From Dentipellis sp. KUC8613 (lineage: Eukaryota > Basidiomycota > Agaricomycetes > Russulales > Hericiaceae), in the NCBI GenBank assembly GCA_002286715.1, contig NSJX01000012.1:519916-583915 (forward strand): a stretch of DNA of 64,000 nucleotides, in the 5' to 3' direction. How positions within the stretch are numbered: the first letter of the stretch is position 1; each line of letters starts with the position of its first letter. This document shows, piece after piece, positions 11,701 to 24,364 of the stretch. The notes below the pieces were generated by a model that saw only the letters and a list, made by a program, of their open reading frames with translations, had not been told where the DNA came from and did not search any database. The position numbers and the translations under genes were made by a program.

Positions 11701-12184
11701 ACCCCCCTATAGGCCACACCTTTTGGTATTGGATATCCCTGTTCATTGGCATCTGCCTGAGACAGGAGAAGACAAGAATGGCAGTTGGAAGGTGGCTGCA
11801 GATTACTGGCTGGGGAGGGTGGGATGGATGTGAATGAGGCACTTTGTTTGGAATACACAAACCTATTAATAGATCATCAGCCAAGTCACATCACCATGTG
11901 ACAAGAACAGCTTACTTATAATAGTAATGATCTTCATTATCAGGAAGGGCAGTTTGATGTTCTTCCAACATTGTGGCTTTGACTTTCCCAACAAGCATTG
12001 GAGGATCAATAAATCCACAGATATTTGTTAGGAACAGCTCCTGAGGATCACTGATATCCCCAAGAATGGTCTTGGAGCTGTGCTCAAACCACTGCACATG
12101 CACACCATACTCTGCCCCAATATCCTGGAAGTACATGATCTTTGCAAACCTGCATTTCCCAATCAGCCTGGGGCCCCAATATCC
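8634..12184. other. CpG-depleted block
   Basis: Over 3.55 kb I find only eight CpG dinucleotides (near 8992, 9438, 10257, 10447, 10619, 10934, 11415, 11578), about one per 440 bases, while both flanks have CpG every few bases. TG and CA are abundant. Seven of the eight survivors are preceded by C. The left edge is in the last 100 bases of the MCCA coding region; the right edge is inside the DNMT1-type gene, at the intron 12168-12212. Arginines encoded inside the block are mostly AGA/AGG. See findings. Confidence 0.9.
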
Positions 12185-13924
12185 CGAAATAGCCATGAGA
12201 AGAAGCACCCACCAAAAATAGTCCGCAACGAGGGCATTCGGCGGGACCTGCTCCGGGTCTGTGGGCAGCTCCGGCGCAGGCCTATCCGGATCCTCCGCCT
12301 CGTCGCTCCCAATCGGCACAATCACCACATCCCCAATCTCATACACCGTGTCCCGCACCTTGAGCTTGGTCAGAAACTCCGAGCCGCGCGCGAGCTGCCA
12401 CTGCTTGACCGCGGACGCGCGCCGGTCCGCGCTGTGCGCGGCCGCGCACGCGCGCATGATCGTCTCGCCCTCGCGGTCGCGGCGGCGGCGCGCGGCGGCG
12501 CGGCTGGGCTGCGCGGGGCGCGGGCCGACGACGACGAGGCGCTCGCGGAAGAGCCCCGCGGCGAGCACGCTGATGAGCGGCGTGACGTGCGTCGGGTTCT
12601 GCTGCTCCGGGCGCAGCACCGCGAGGTCGCGGTCCGCGGTGCTGCCCTGCAGGCGCTCCTGCAGGCGCGTGAGCGTGCGCCGCCGCTGCGGCTGCGGCTG
12701 CGAGCGCGGGGGCCCCTGCGAGGAGGAGGGCGCTTGTGGGTAGAGGTCGGTGCCGCCGAGCACGTGCGAGATGAGCGGGTGTGAGAGAAGCCGTGAGACG
12801 AAGGTGCGGCGGTCGGGGGTGTCGTCGGGCCCTTTGAGGTTGTCGGCGAGGGTGTCGATGGCGAAGCGGAGCTGTGGGGCCTGATGTATGCGCACGGAAT
12901 TGCTCAGTAAAGCGAGCGAGGCGCAAGGCTAAGAATACGTACGGCGTCGTTGATATCGCGCACATCGAACCGCCTGCCGACGATCTCGTCGGGGAAGGCA
13001 CCGAATTCCTCCATGAAGTCCTCGTATGATATTTGTCCCGCCGCGAGCGCCGTCGAGATGAGCCATTGCAGCGTCTTGTGGACGCGATAGTACTCCTTGT
13101 ATAGATCCCTATAATGCGGAGATGGCTTGCGGAGTATGTACCACGCGTGCAAGGTCGTGATATAAATCGGGCTGCTCAAGCGACCGTCAGCAGTACTCCC
13201 ACACAGGGGCCAAGTGAGAAGAACGCACTCATCAAGCTTCGAATAATCGATATACACCGCAAGCACGGCACTCAGCCTGAGCCGCATGCCGTGCGCCGCG
13301 TCCCTCGCCCCGTCCCCGTCCTCGTCCTCATCGTCGTCCTCGAGCCCCTCGTCCTCCTCGTTGACGTAGTACGGCGCGACGGCGCCCGCGCCCTCGAACT
13401 GGCGCCCCGCGACGTCGTCCACGCTCTCGAGCAGTGCGGGCGAGACGAGCTCGTTCGTGCGCGACGGGTCGAACAGCACGAAGTCGGTCAGCACGCGCAC
13501 GGGGATGCCGTCCTCATTCCCGTCCGCGTCGGCGGCGTCGGCGTCCTCCCCGAAGATGTGTGTGTCCTGCTGCTCGAGGATGTCGCCGGGGTGCGGAGTG
13601 TAGTATCCCGGCGCTAGAAATGCAAGTTCAGCATTGATCCTAGCCTTTTAGGGACGGTCCTTCGGAAGGGGACAAGGGGAGTGGGGTGGGTGTATGCGCA
13701 CCTGCAGCTCCCTTGCGCCCATCAGCCTGATTGTGCCTTTTCGCGGGCTGCAGCGTACAGATATATCAGCACACCCTTGATGAGGAGAGACATAGATGTC
13801 GGCATACCCTCGCGTCGCCCTGTGTCCCCGCCTTCCTCTTCTGCGCCTGCGCCTGTGCGCGCCTCTCCTGCTCCGCCTCCTCGGGGAAGCTCACATCGAA
13901 CGCGGACGGGCGGCGCGGCGGCAT
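9286..13924 (-). CDS. DNMT1: DNMT1-type cytosine-5 DNA methyltransferase
   Basis: A methyltransferase with RFTS-like, BAH and catalytic regions, expected in the nucleus. Seventeen exons: 13924-13808, 13747-13702, 13613-13229, 13171-12943, 12880-12213, 12167-11916, 11862-11517, 11431-11073, 11023-10838, 10789-10556, 10503-10237, 10190-9960, 9906-9866, 9815-9741, 9690-9596, 9545-9453, 9396-9286; 1244 residues. Residues about 55-260 match the replication-foci targeting domain; two BAH domains lie near 440-550 and 600-720. Motifs are complete: [15 protein letters not shown] (about 766), IV GFPCQ with catalytic Cys863, VI FENV (about 900), [30 protein letters not shown] (about 1212). The Cys863 codon spans an intron. 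The 5' third is CpG-rich and the rest CpG-poor. The acceptor of exon 11 is the least certain join. Confidence 0.93.
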
Positions 13925-14401
13925 CGCTGATATGTCTAGAATTTCAAACTTGTTCTGTTGTTCTGTTGGGCTGGGGTATGCCTGTATGCTGGGTGTGAGC
14001 ACGAGGTGAGGACAGAATCCAGATACAGATCCTCGAGGCGGACGGGCGGAGACACGGGGACGTCACGCCCCGCGGCGGGCGTGCGGACGCGGTCACGTGC
14101 GTGTGGGGTGCCCGCTTCGCTTGCTCCTTTCGAGTCGGAAATTTCGCAGCGGACGCCCGTGGGGGTGGGCTGTCGTCTCACACCAGTCGAGCGGGTGCTC
14201 AGGGAGGGAGTGCTCGAATTTGAAAGAGGGCTCCCACATCAGGGACGGGGCTCAGATGGGCTCTCGCATGACTGAGATTGGGATTCACATGAGGAAGTCA
14301 CGTAGGGTACTCTACTCTAGGGTAGTTATGGTAGATTGTTCTGACAGCAATGAGCAAAGCTGTTCGTCGTCTAGCAGTGACCGACATCTAGTCTAGGCAA
14401 T
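13925..14401. other. Intergenic, no gene supported
   Basis: About 480 bases between the start of the DNMT1-type gene and the stop of the MCR1 gene, both on the minus strand. It should include the methyltransferase promoter. A minus-strand open frame at 13936-14181 does not read like a protein and has no in-frame join to the first exon. Confidence 0.5.
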
Positions 14402-15711
14402 TCAGAACTTGTAGACCTGGTCCTCGGTGTACCCGAGCTCCTTCAGGATACCGCCGAGCTCGCCCTGCTTCATGCCTGCCTTCTTGCCTGCGATCGCAGC
14501 GACCTGGCCGGGAGGACCTGGAGGCATATACGTCATCAATATAAGCTCGTGAAAGTCGACGCTGCAGCGTGGAATGGGAGCCGCGACGTACCGCAGATGA
14601 AGACCTTCGTCTTCTCCTTCAGCTCGGGGCCTGCGATCTCCTTCTTGAGCAGCTCCGCGTTAACGTAGCCAGAGGGGCCTGTCCATCACAGTGATTAATG
14701 AGAGTGAAATGAGATGGAGATTGAACACGGGGCATACCCTTCCAGTTAGGGCCAGGCTTATCGAGGGTGTACACAACATCGAAGTTGTTGGGGTATTTCT
14801 TCTTGAACGCGTCAAACTCGCCCTTCAGGAGGATATCCTCCTCGGTGACGTTCGCAAAGATGAGCTTGAACTTGGTCTTGTTGGTCGGGTCAGAGAGCGC
14901 GTGGTCCAAGATCTGGTACAGAGGGGTGCTGAATCACGCGTGGATAAGCAGATTTGACATGTGCGCAACAAATTACCCACATTCCACTGCCGCCGCCAAT
15001 GAGCGCGACCTCCTCGAACTCGTTCACTACACGACTGCTGTTGAGATGCAAAATTAGACGCGCGAGAAATAGACTTACTCTTCCACGGCCACTTGGGGAT
15101 GGGGCCCTTGATGCTGAGAGTCTGACCCTCTTTCAGCTCATGGATGTGCTTCGACGCGAGACCCGCGTCGTACTTCTTCACGAGGAAGGTGAGCTCGCCC
15201 TCCTTGTCGGGCGGCGAGATGGGGGTGTACGGGCGCACGACGGGCTTGCCCTTCGCGTCCTTGAGCGCCTCGGGGTCCGACGACTTCACGATGACACACG
15301 ACGAGACGGGCAGCAGCGAGGCATCATTGTTCGGGAGCTCGAACACGAACCTGCACGCCCTTGAGCATGGCCCCGTCAGAAGCGGGCGGGTACGTACTCG
15401 GAAGTGTTGTGGTTGTACGGCACGACCTTTTTGAGCTTGAAGTCGACCCAGTTGTCGGGGTCGAGCGGGCTCTTCTCCTGGATGCGCTTCGGCTTTGCAG
15501 ACTGCTGGCTCTGCAGGTAGAGGTAGCCCGCGAGGCCGGCGACGCCCGCGCCACCGAGGTAGAGCCCGTAGTTGGAGCCCTTCTTTGCGCTCGCCTCTGT
15601 CGAGAAACGGCGTGCGGCTGCGGCCTGGGGTGCGTTGGTGCGTGTGCATTTTAGTATACAATGTGTGCTTACCGCTGAGCGGGCGGTGGTTGCGGCGCGG
15701 ATGAAGGACAT
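14402..15711 (-). CDS. MCR1: NADH-cytochrome b5 reductase, mitochondrial
   Basis: A FAD enzyme passing electrons from NADH to cytochrome b5 or other acceptors at the mitochondrial outer membrane and intermembrane space. Seven exons: 15711-15673, 15624-15398, 15350-15079, 15026-14981, 14928-14738, 14678-14592, 14517-14402; 325 residues, close to yeast Mcr1 (302). An Arg-rich presequence is followed by one membrane helix ([19 protein letters not shown]). The FAD-binding motif RPYTPIS, the NAD-binding motif GGGSGITP (split by an intron after GGA-AT) and ICGPP near the C-terminus are present. The protein ends in [13 protein letters not shown], as usual for the family. The gene is divergent from HOG1, with 452 bases between the two start codons. 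Confidence 0.94.
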
Positions 15712-16163
15712 GGTTGTGGTTAGAAGGAGGTTAGTCAGTTTGTCAAGACGCGGCTGGATTGCGCACGACGGATTGCGTCAGGCGAGTCGGGATCTCATCG
15801 GACGTCGGGACAGAAAGGTCAAATGGGGGTATAATAAAATTAAATGGGAGGCTAAGGTACAAGGTATAGGTCGCGACGTCATGAGAAGGGCGCGGGTGTG
15901 GAGGAGGAGAGACCAATGGCAAGGGAGTCTAAATTTTTGAAGGGGACGATGACGTAGTGGGTTTGTGGGATAAGAGAGAACTACAAGTCTCAATCGGGCG
16001 GCCGCCACCGACTCGCCCTTGACCAGGCTCTGTAAGTATACCTCGCCGTTATACGTTCCGCCCACGGCATCCCCTCAAGCCACTCGGCCATACCCCGCCC
16101 GTCGCCACTCTGGCCCCCTCCACGTTCGAGACTGTCTCCACTTCAAAGGGCAAGGTGAAGACG
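15712..16163. promoter_or_regulatory. Divergent MCR1 / HOG1 promoter region
   Basis: The 452 bases between the two start codons must carry both promoters and 5' untranslated regions. There are A/T-rich stretches (AATAAAATTAAATGGG near 15833-15848). No specific binding site is claimed. Confidence 0.4.
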
Positions 16164-18109
<1,946 letters not shown>

Positions 18110-19371
18110 TCGCCCTCCGCAGGCAGGGGGATGCTGGCTGGGCTCGGATCCCCCGCTCTTCTTTGTCGCCATTCACGCGTACCGACAAAGAGGAGACCGA
18201 GGACCTGGGATTGATATCAGGGTAGGGGAGGCGGGGGATTTGCAGTCGTGAGTGAAGGGATGTTAGCGTTGTAGCAAAGGTCAAGGAAGAAGACGAATCT
18301 GTACTATTTCCTCTGTGTTTCTGTCTCTCTTTATTTTTGTTTCATTTCGGCGAATCGTGCGTCTGACTCTCCGGCTCGGGCTCGCTTGGCGCTTGGCGCT
18401 TGTCTTGACTAGTACTGGTTCTCGCATCACCCTCACCCCCCTCCCTCCGCACCGCGCATTTTTGCATTTTTGGCACCGTTACTGTTACTGTTACCGAGTT
18501 TGGCGTTCGGGTTCTGGCTTCTTGACTGCAGCGTGCGTTAATCCGCTCCCCCCGTCCATGGCCATCGGCCAGCTCCATTTTATCATAACCACACTATGCA
18601 CATATACGTCTGCAAGTATCCGCCTTCGTGCGATTGCGCTTGAGCTCCGAGTCCTCCCCATCTTATTCCAGTCCATTTGAGATCGATCATGATCACTGTA
18701 CTGTTTCTTTTCTGTGTTGTTGATATTTGGCGTGGGCGCTGCTCAGATTTACTTCTCTGGGTGTATTATGCTGTAGTAAGGTCGTACTTAAGTATGTAGC
18801 CTACGTAGAGTTACGGATTCGGAGTCTGGTGTGTGGCGAGGCCCTATACACGAGGGGCCGGTTCTTTTATCTCATTTCATATTCTGGATTTTCAAGTAAA
18901 TATAGCCTGCTATCGATGGCCGGCATTTTTTTTGTCAGTCGAAGGACCCTTTGATTTTTGCGAGCGTTGCAGAGCGCGAGCATCTTGGGAATTGGGAACG
19001 CGTCAGCGCCGCTATGCCTAGATTAGGCGCACGTGGTGCGCGACGCTAGCGCTGCTGAACCCTCCCACCACCACCCCTGCCGGCCCACCATCCTATCTGC
19101 CCCTCTCTAGATACCTAGCAAGCACGCACGCCACGCCGTGCGCACACAAAACCGCCCGCCGCGCCGCGATTGCCGCCATCTTGCCTTGGTGAGCCCGTTA
19201 CCCTGTGTGGCTCGTAGCGCGCATCCGCAAGTCTGGGCAGCAGCTGACGGTTTACTCTGTTTGTGCGTTGTGCTTGACGGTGGCCCGTCTATCCTGCTTC
19301 AGCGTAGCTAGAGCCGATACCGCTAGATAGACCCCCGCACGAGCAAGACAGACAGACAGACAGAGACAGAG
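18110..19371. other. Intergenic, no gene supported
   Basis: About 1.26 kb holding the 3' region of HOG1 and the promoter of the next gene. CAGACAGACAGACAGA near 19349 is a short tetranucleotide repeat just before the start codon at 19372. No further gene is supported. Confidence 0.5.
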
Positions 19372-22300
19372 ATGTCCAGCCCAGACCCCGCGAAGGCGCA
19401 CTCGCCCATCTCTGCCAAAGGCGGCCAGGCGCGCCCCAGTAGCCCCGCAGGCTCCGTCAGCTCCAAGTCCAAATCCCCCGGCGCCCGCGCGCCGCACTAC
19501 AGATCCCCGCCCCCGTCCACCTCCACCTCCGCCTCATCCACCTCCGTCTCATCCACATCCGCATCCACCGCCACCGCCACCGCCACCCCTACTCGCGCGC
19601 CCCCGCCGCTGCCCTCGCGCCCGCACGGCAGCGCCAGCACCGCGTACTACACTACCCCCGCGCCCGCGCCCGACCCGCCGTTCCGCGAGCCCGAGCTCGT
19701 GCCCGACGAGCCCGACACGCGCGCGCGCCCATTCGACGTCTACGACCCCGCGCTCGTGCCCGCAGACGCCTTCCCCACGCACTGGGGCACGTCCTCCGCC
19801 CCCGCGCCCGACCCGTGGGCCGCGGCGCCGGGCGCGGGGTTCTGGGGCGGGCTCGGCGTCGGTGGGAGCGGCACCGGCGTCGCGATCGACGGGCGCGACG
19901 CGGACGAGGAGGCGCGCTGGTGGGACCCGCTCGCGCGCGTGCGCGGCGCGCGCCCCGGGCCCGGCGTGCTCCCCCCGCTCATGGCGCAGCGCCTGCACCA
20001 CTCGGAGCACTCGCTCTTCCACGTCGCGGTCGGCGTGCCCGAGATCGCGCTGCCCGTGTCCTCGTCGCCCCCGGCGTCGGCGGCCCCGTTCGCGCAGCCG
20101 AGCGCGGAGCAGGTGCGCGAGGCGGTGCCGCACCCGAATGCGTATTATTGCAGGAAGCACAATGGGTGGGTGGTGTTGCTGTGGAAGGCGTCTGCGCGCG
20201 ACCCGCCGCTCGCGAAGTCGTTCATGGACGCGCTGCCTGATGGCGCGCGGCGGCACCGCGCGCACACGTGTGTGCCGGGCGAGGGCCCGGGCAGGGTGAA
20301 TCGGACGCACCATTTTCATGTGTATGAGGGCGCGGTGGACGCGCGCGGGCTGCCGACGCCGTATGTGCGTAGTGAGTGGGAGAGGGAGGGCGCGGTGAAG
20401 CGGAGAAGGAGGAAGGGCACGCTGGATCTGGCGGATGGGGGGTGGATGGTTGTGGATGAGGAGGGGGAGGAGAAGGCGAGGAAGGAGAAGGAGAGGGAGA
20501 GGGAGAGGGAGAAAGAGAGGGAGAGGATGGAGGTGGAGGAAGAGGAGGGCGAGCCGCTGGATTTGTATGTGTGCTGCCAGTGTTCGTTCTACTGCGTCGT
20601 GTCGGGCGTCATCCCGGGCGTGCTGCCGGTCAGATATGTCGAGGAGCTCGTGAAGGACAAGGCGGCGCATCCGCAGGTTGGGAGGACGTCGGAGTGGGCG
20701 GTCATGACGGCTTGGGAGACGATTCTAACGTGCGTATTCCTTACTTTTTTTCTGTCCAGGACTCGACCACGAATATGCCTCGCATAGAATTATCGAAAAC
20801 AAGCTATGGAAGGACGAAAATCGCCACCTCCCTGTGACGAAGAAAGCATTCCAAGGGAAACTCGGATGGAGTCCGACGATGTGAGTGCTGCTTAGTTTTA
20901 TGTCGAAGTCAAGACTGACGGAGATTCTAGCCAAGCGATATTTGCTGCCCTCGGTTTCACCGTGGTGAACCAAGATACTCCTGACGCGGCGCTGAAACCC
21001 CCGTACACGTACCCGGATACATTGGAAGGCAGACGCAACCACGCGAAGCTCCTACGTGCGTGGGTTGAGATCAGTGCGTGGATCGCGGATTATCAAAGGC
21101 GTTTCGGTAGGGATATTCGCAACTCTAGAAGTGTGGATGCTAAGACAAGTGTAGCGCCAGCCTTTAAGGACATGGTGCTCCACAAGTTGTGGGTCACGAT
21201 CGAGAGTGCTAGAGAAATGTACCAGAGCGGAATTGGGGCGCACCCAGATCAGAGTACGTCCGTTTTCGTTTTGGAAGCCATTTTATGCTAACGCGGGGCT
21301 ATCAGTTCCCAGAGGTCTGCTTCCAGCGTCTCTCCAAGACCACCAGGATATGGAGGAATGGGAACTCCTTGGCATGACGCCTACATCGTACTCATGGGGT
21401 GAGATATCTGCCTTTCTTTGTATTTACGCTGGCTAATGAGTCCGCAGAGCTCCTCGCCTTCGCATACTTCGCCCAGACGCGCTGCGACCCCGCGCACACA
21501 GTCGAGTACTTCTCCGCCTTCTACAAGATCTTCGACATCATGGCCTCCTCGGGGGACGTCCCGACGGACCTGCAGAGCATCATCTTCGACGAGCGCAGCC
21601 GCAACCGCTTCACGCACGACAACCTGCGCGAGGCGGTGCGCACGCTCGGCTTCGGGCGCGACGGGCCGCTGCACGTCGAGTTCGATGACGATGTCGACGA
21701 CGAGTTCGTCCGCAACGCGTGGCGCGAGGCCGTCCGCCGCGCGTGGCACGATCCCGTGGACAGTGCGACGAAGTGGAATGCGGCGAATGAGGCGCTGCGG
21801 ATCGTCGCGGAGGCGCGGGGGAGCGCGGTGCTGAGGAGCGCGTGGGAGAAGGAGGCGAGCGTGAAGATGACGCCGGATGCTGCGTTTCATACACTGGAGG
21901 TGCCGAAGGATGTGGATGAGGGCATGCTGATCACTGTCTATGCGATGCGGGTAAGGGATTTCTTTCTCTCACTTTGATGAGACATTGGCTTATGGATGAG
22001 GTAGGTTGAGGACCAACCTAGTCAAGCAGATAGGATGCGCGAGGCCATGTCTGTCATTGCTGAGTACAAGGATAGCGCACGGCTCCGGGAGTTCCTCAAG
22101 TCTGGCGCAGATCGTAAGCACAATGCTTTTTCAGTCGCGGCGAGGAAAACGCTAATTTCGCTGCATGTAGCTGGCGAAGTTGTAGAACCGACGCGCCCAG
22201 ACTGGCCTCGCGGCCTCAACCAGCTCGGCAACACGTGCTACCTCAATTCACTCTTGCAGTACTTCTATACTATCAAGGACCTGCGCGAGGCCGTCGAGCC

Positions 22301-24201
22301 GCTTTTGAACGCGTCTTTGAAGAATATAGATGATGACAAGCTCACGGACGATGATCTGAAGCGGCACCGCGTTGGTGGACGGCTGGTGACAAGGCGCGAG
22401 ATTATGCGGTCGAAGAAGTGTATGTCTTTTTCCCTTCTCCCGACACTGAGAGCTTCAAACTGACTGTATGCTTAGTCGTGAGCCAGCTCGCCGACCTGTT
22501 CTGGCAAATGGAGCACTGCGAGACGGCCGCCGTCACACCCACCATCGAGCTGGCGAAGCTTGCGCTCGTCACGTCGAAGGACGAAGAGGAAGACGACGTC
22601 GACCGCGGTGGAACAGATTCGTCGAACGACACGGACGCTACACTCGTTGAGGACGCGCCGATGCATACTGTCCCTACGTCTATGGAGGCCTCGTCCTCTG
22701 TGCTGGGCAAGCGCGCCCGGGACACTGACCGCATGGACGTGGACGGTGCGCCACAAGAGAAGGATGCCACCGAGGCGGACGACAAGGACAAGGCGATGGA
22801 CGTGGATGCGCCTGTGGTGCAGAAGCCTGCTTTGCCTTCGAGAAAGGCATCCGAGTCCGTTATGATGTTCGGTGAGTCGCCTTTGGCTGTTGCTCCATTG
22901 GTCGTAGGGAGTCTCATGGGTGCTGTGAAGGTCGACAGCATGATGTCTCGGAGTGCATGGATAATTGCATATTCCAGATCGAGACTGCGTTGCTCAAGTT
23001 CGATGGGATGGATGGTTCAGAGGATGGCAAGACGAGCATCATTAAACGGTATGTCTTCATATGTCTTCTTTTCTGGTTGGGCTCCGAACTTCCAAGTTCC
23101 TGATAACTCGTTGTAGGCTATTCTACGGGACACTTAAGCAGCGCATCACGGTCGTTCCTGATGACTCTGGCTCCCGCTCGTCCATCCACGAGAAGGAGGA
23201 CCTCTTCTCGTTGCTGCCGGTCAATGTCTCTGACGAAGGCTACGACCTGTACGACGGCCTCAGTGGGTACTTCGACGACGTGGTCGAGTTCGAGTCAAAG
23301 AAAGCCCGCATGGAAGTAGCGCTCGTGGACCTGCCTCCGCTACTCCAAATTCAACTTCAGGTACGCACTCACGTACTTCGCTCCCGATGCGGGAAACGCT
23401 TATCATTGCACAGCGAGCCCAATTCGACCGCGAGACGATGCAGCCGTACAAGTCGCAGGCGTACGTCAAGTTCGGGGAGACGATTTATATGGACCGGTTC
23501 CTAGACAGCGCCAACCCTGAGAAGAAGGAGCGCTCTAAGGCGATTCATACTGAATTGAGTGCCTGTCGCGACAGGATTCATCTATTGACCACTGGCAAGG
23601 TAATCATCCAATCATATCCTCCACGGCGAGCGTTGCTTATTGAGGTTTCGTGTTGTTAGCATGCGCCTTTTGGCCCTGCTCTCACAAGCACCCACGAGTT
23701 CCTCCAGAAACAGGAAGCAGTCGAACTGCCGGAGCTCGATGACGAGTTCATGGCAGTCCTCAACTCGGAACAGGATTTCCTGAAAGCCGAGCTTGAAGAA
23801 CTGCGCGCGCGTGCGGCGAAGCTGAAGCAAGAGCTCGAGGACATCTGGGCGAACGAGCACGAGGCCGCATACGAGCTGACGTCCGTCTTCATTCACCGAG
23901 GTTCATCGCCGTCCTGGGGCCACTATTTCTTCTACTCCCGCCACTTGCCGGAGAACCCGGATTCTTGGTTCAAGTACAATGATTCGGACGTGGGCATCGT
24001 GTCGAAAGACGAGGTGCTGGCGGACACGACTGGGTCGACTGCGAACCCGTATATGGTGCGGCCTTCTCTCTACTTCGCGTAAGACTTGATGCTGATGAGT
24101 ACTGGTGGGTCGCGCAGCTGGTGTTCGTGCGCAAAGGATCGGAAGTCATCAACACTGTAAAACGCTTTGACCTGGCCTCGATCGAGAACGCTAGCGTCTA
24201 A
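19372..24201 (+). CDS. UBP2: UBP2-like ubiquitin-specific protease
   Basis: A cysteine deubiquitinase. Yeast Ubp2 trims Lys63 chains and works with Rsp5. Thirteen exons: 19372-20729, 20788-20880, 20931-21253, 21306-21398, 21448-21950, 22005-22113, 22171-22419, 22476-22871, 22931-23048, 23117-23360, 23414-23599, 23660-24055, 24118-24201; 1383 residues. The N-terminus is Ser/Pro/Ala-rich; a charged KEREREREKERERM-type stretch lies near residue 380; a conserved Cys/His segment (YVCCQCSFYCVVSG) follows. The catalytic domain starts near 840, with the Cys box GLNQLGNTCYLNS (Cys849), QHDVSECMDN and the His box SPSWGHYFFYSR (His1312). An acidic insert (22560-22850) splits the domain. The last join (24055/24118) is the least certain. 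The gene converges with the next one. Confidence 0.9.
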
Positions 24202-24364
24202 CGTGTACTTTTGTCGCCATGTAGAAATAGGCTCAGGTTGCTGTTGGCTGTTCCTCACAAGTCATACCCTAACATGCATTTGTACATTACGCATATCTCG
24301 CATCTCGTACCCTGCATCCCGTCATGTTGTCTTGCTAATTATCTATTGAAGATTTTGGATTTAC

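Noticed and set aside
12080..12784. Plus-strand open frames opposite the methyltransferase exon 5
   Set aside because: They are antisense shadows of a CpG-rich conserved exon; composition is Arg/Ala-rich with no family match.
13936..14181. Upstream minus-strand frame as an extra first exon of the methyltransferase
   Set aside because: Not protein-like and with no good donor to join; the [14 protein letters not shown] start is typical for the family.
19549..20670. Long minus-strand open frame opposite UBP2 exon 1
   Set aside because: A shadow of the GC-rich first exon; His/Arg/Leu-rich without any motif, whereas the plus frame joins to the protease domain.
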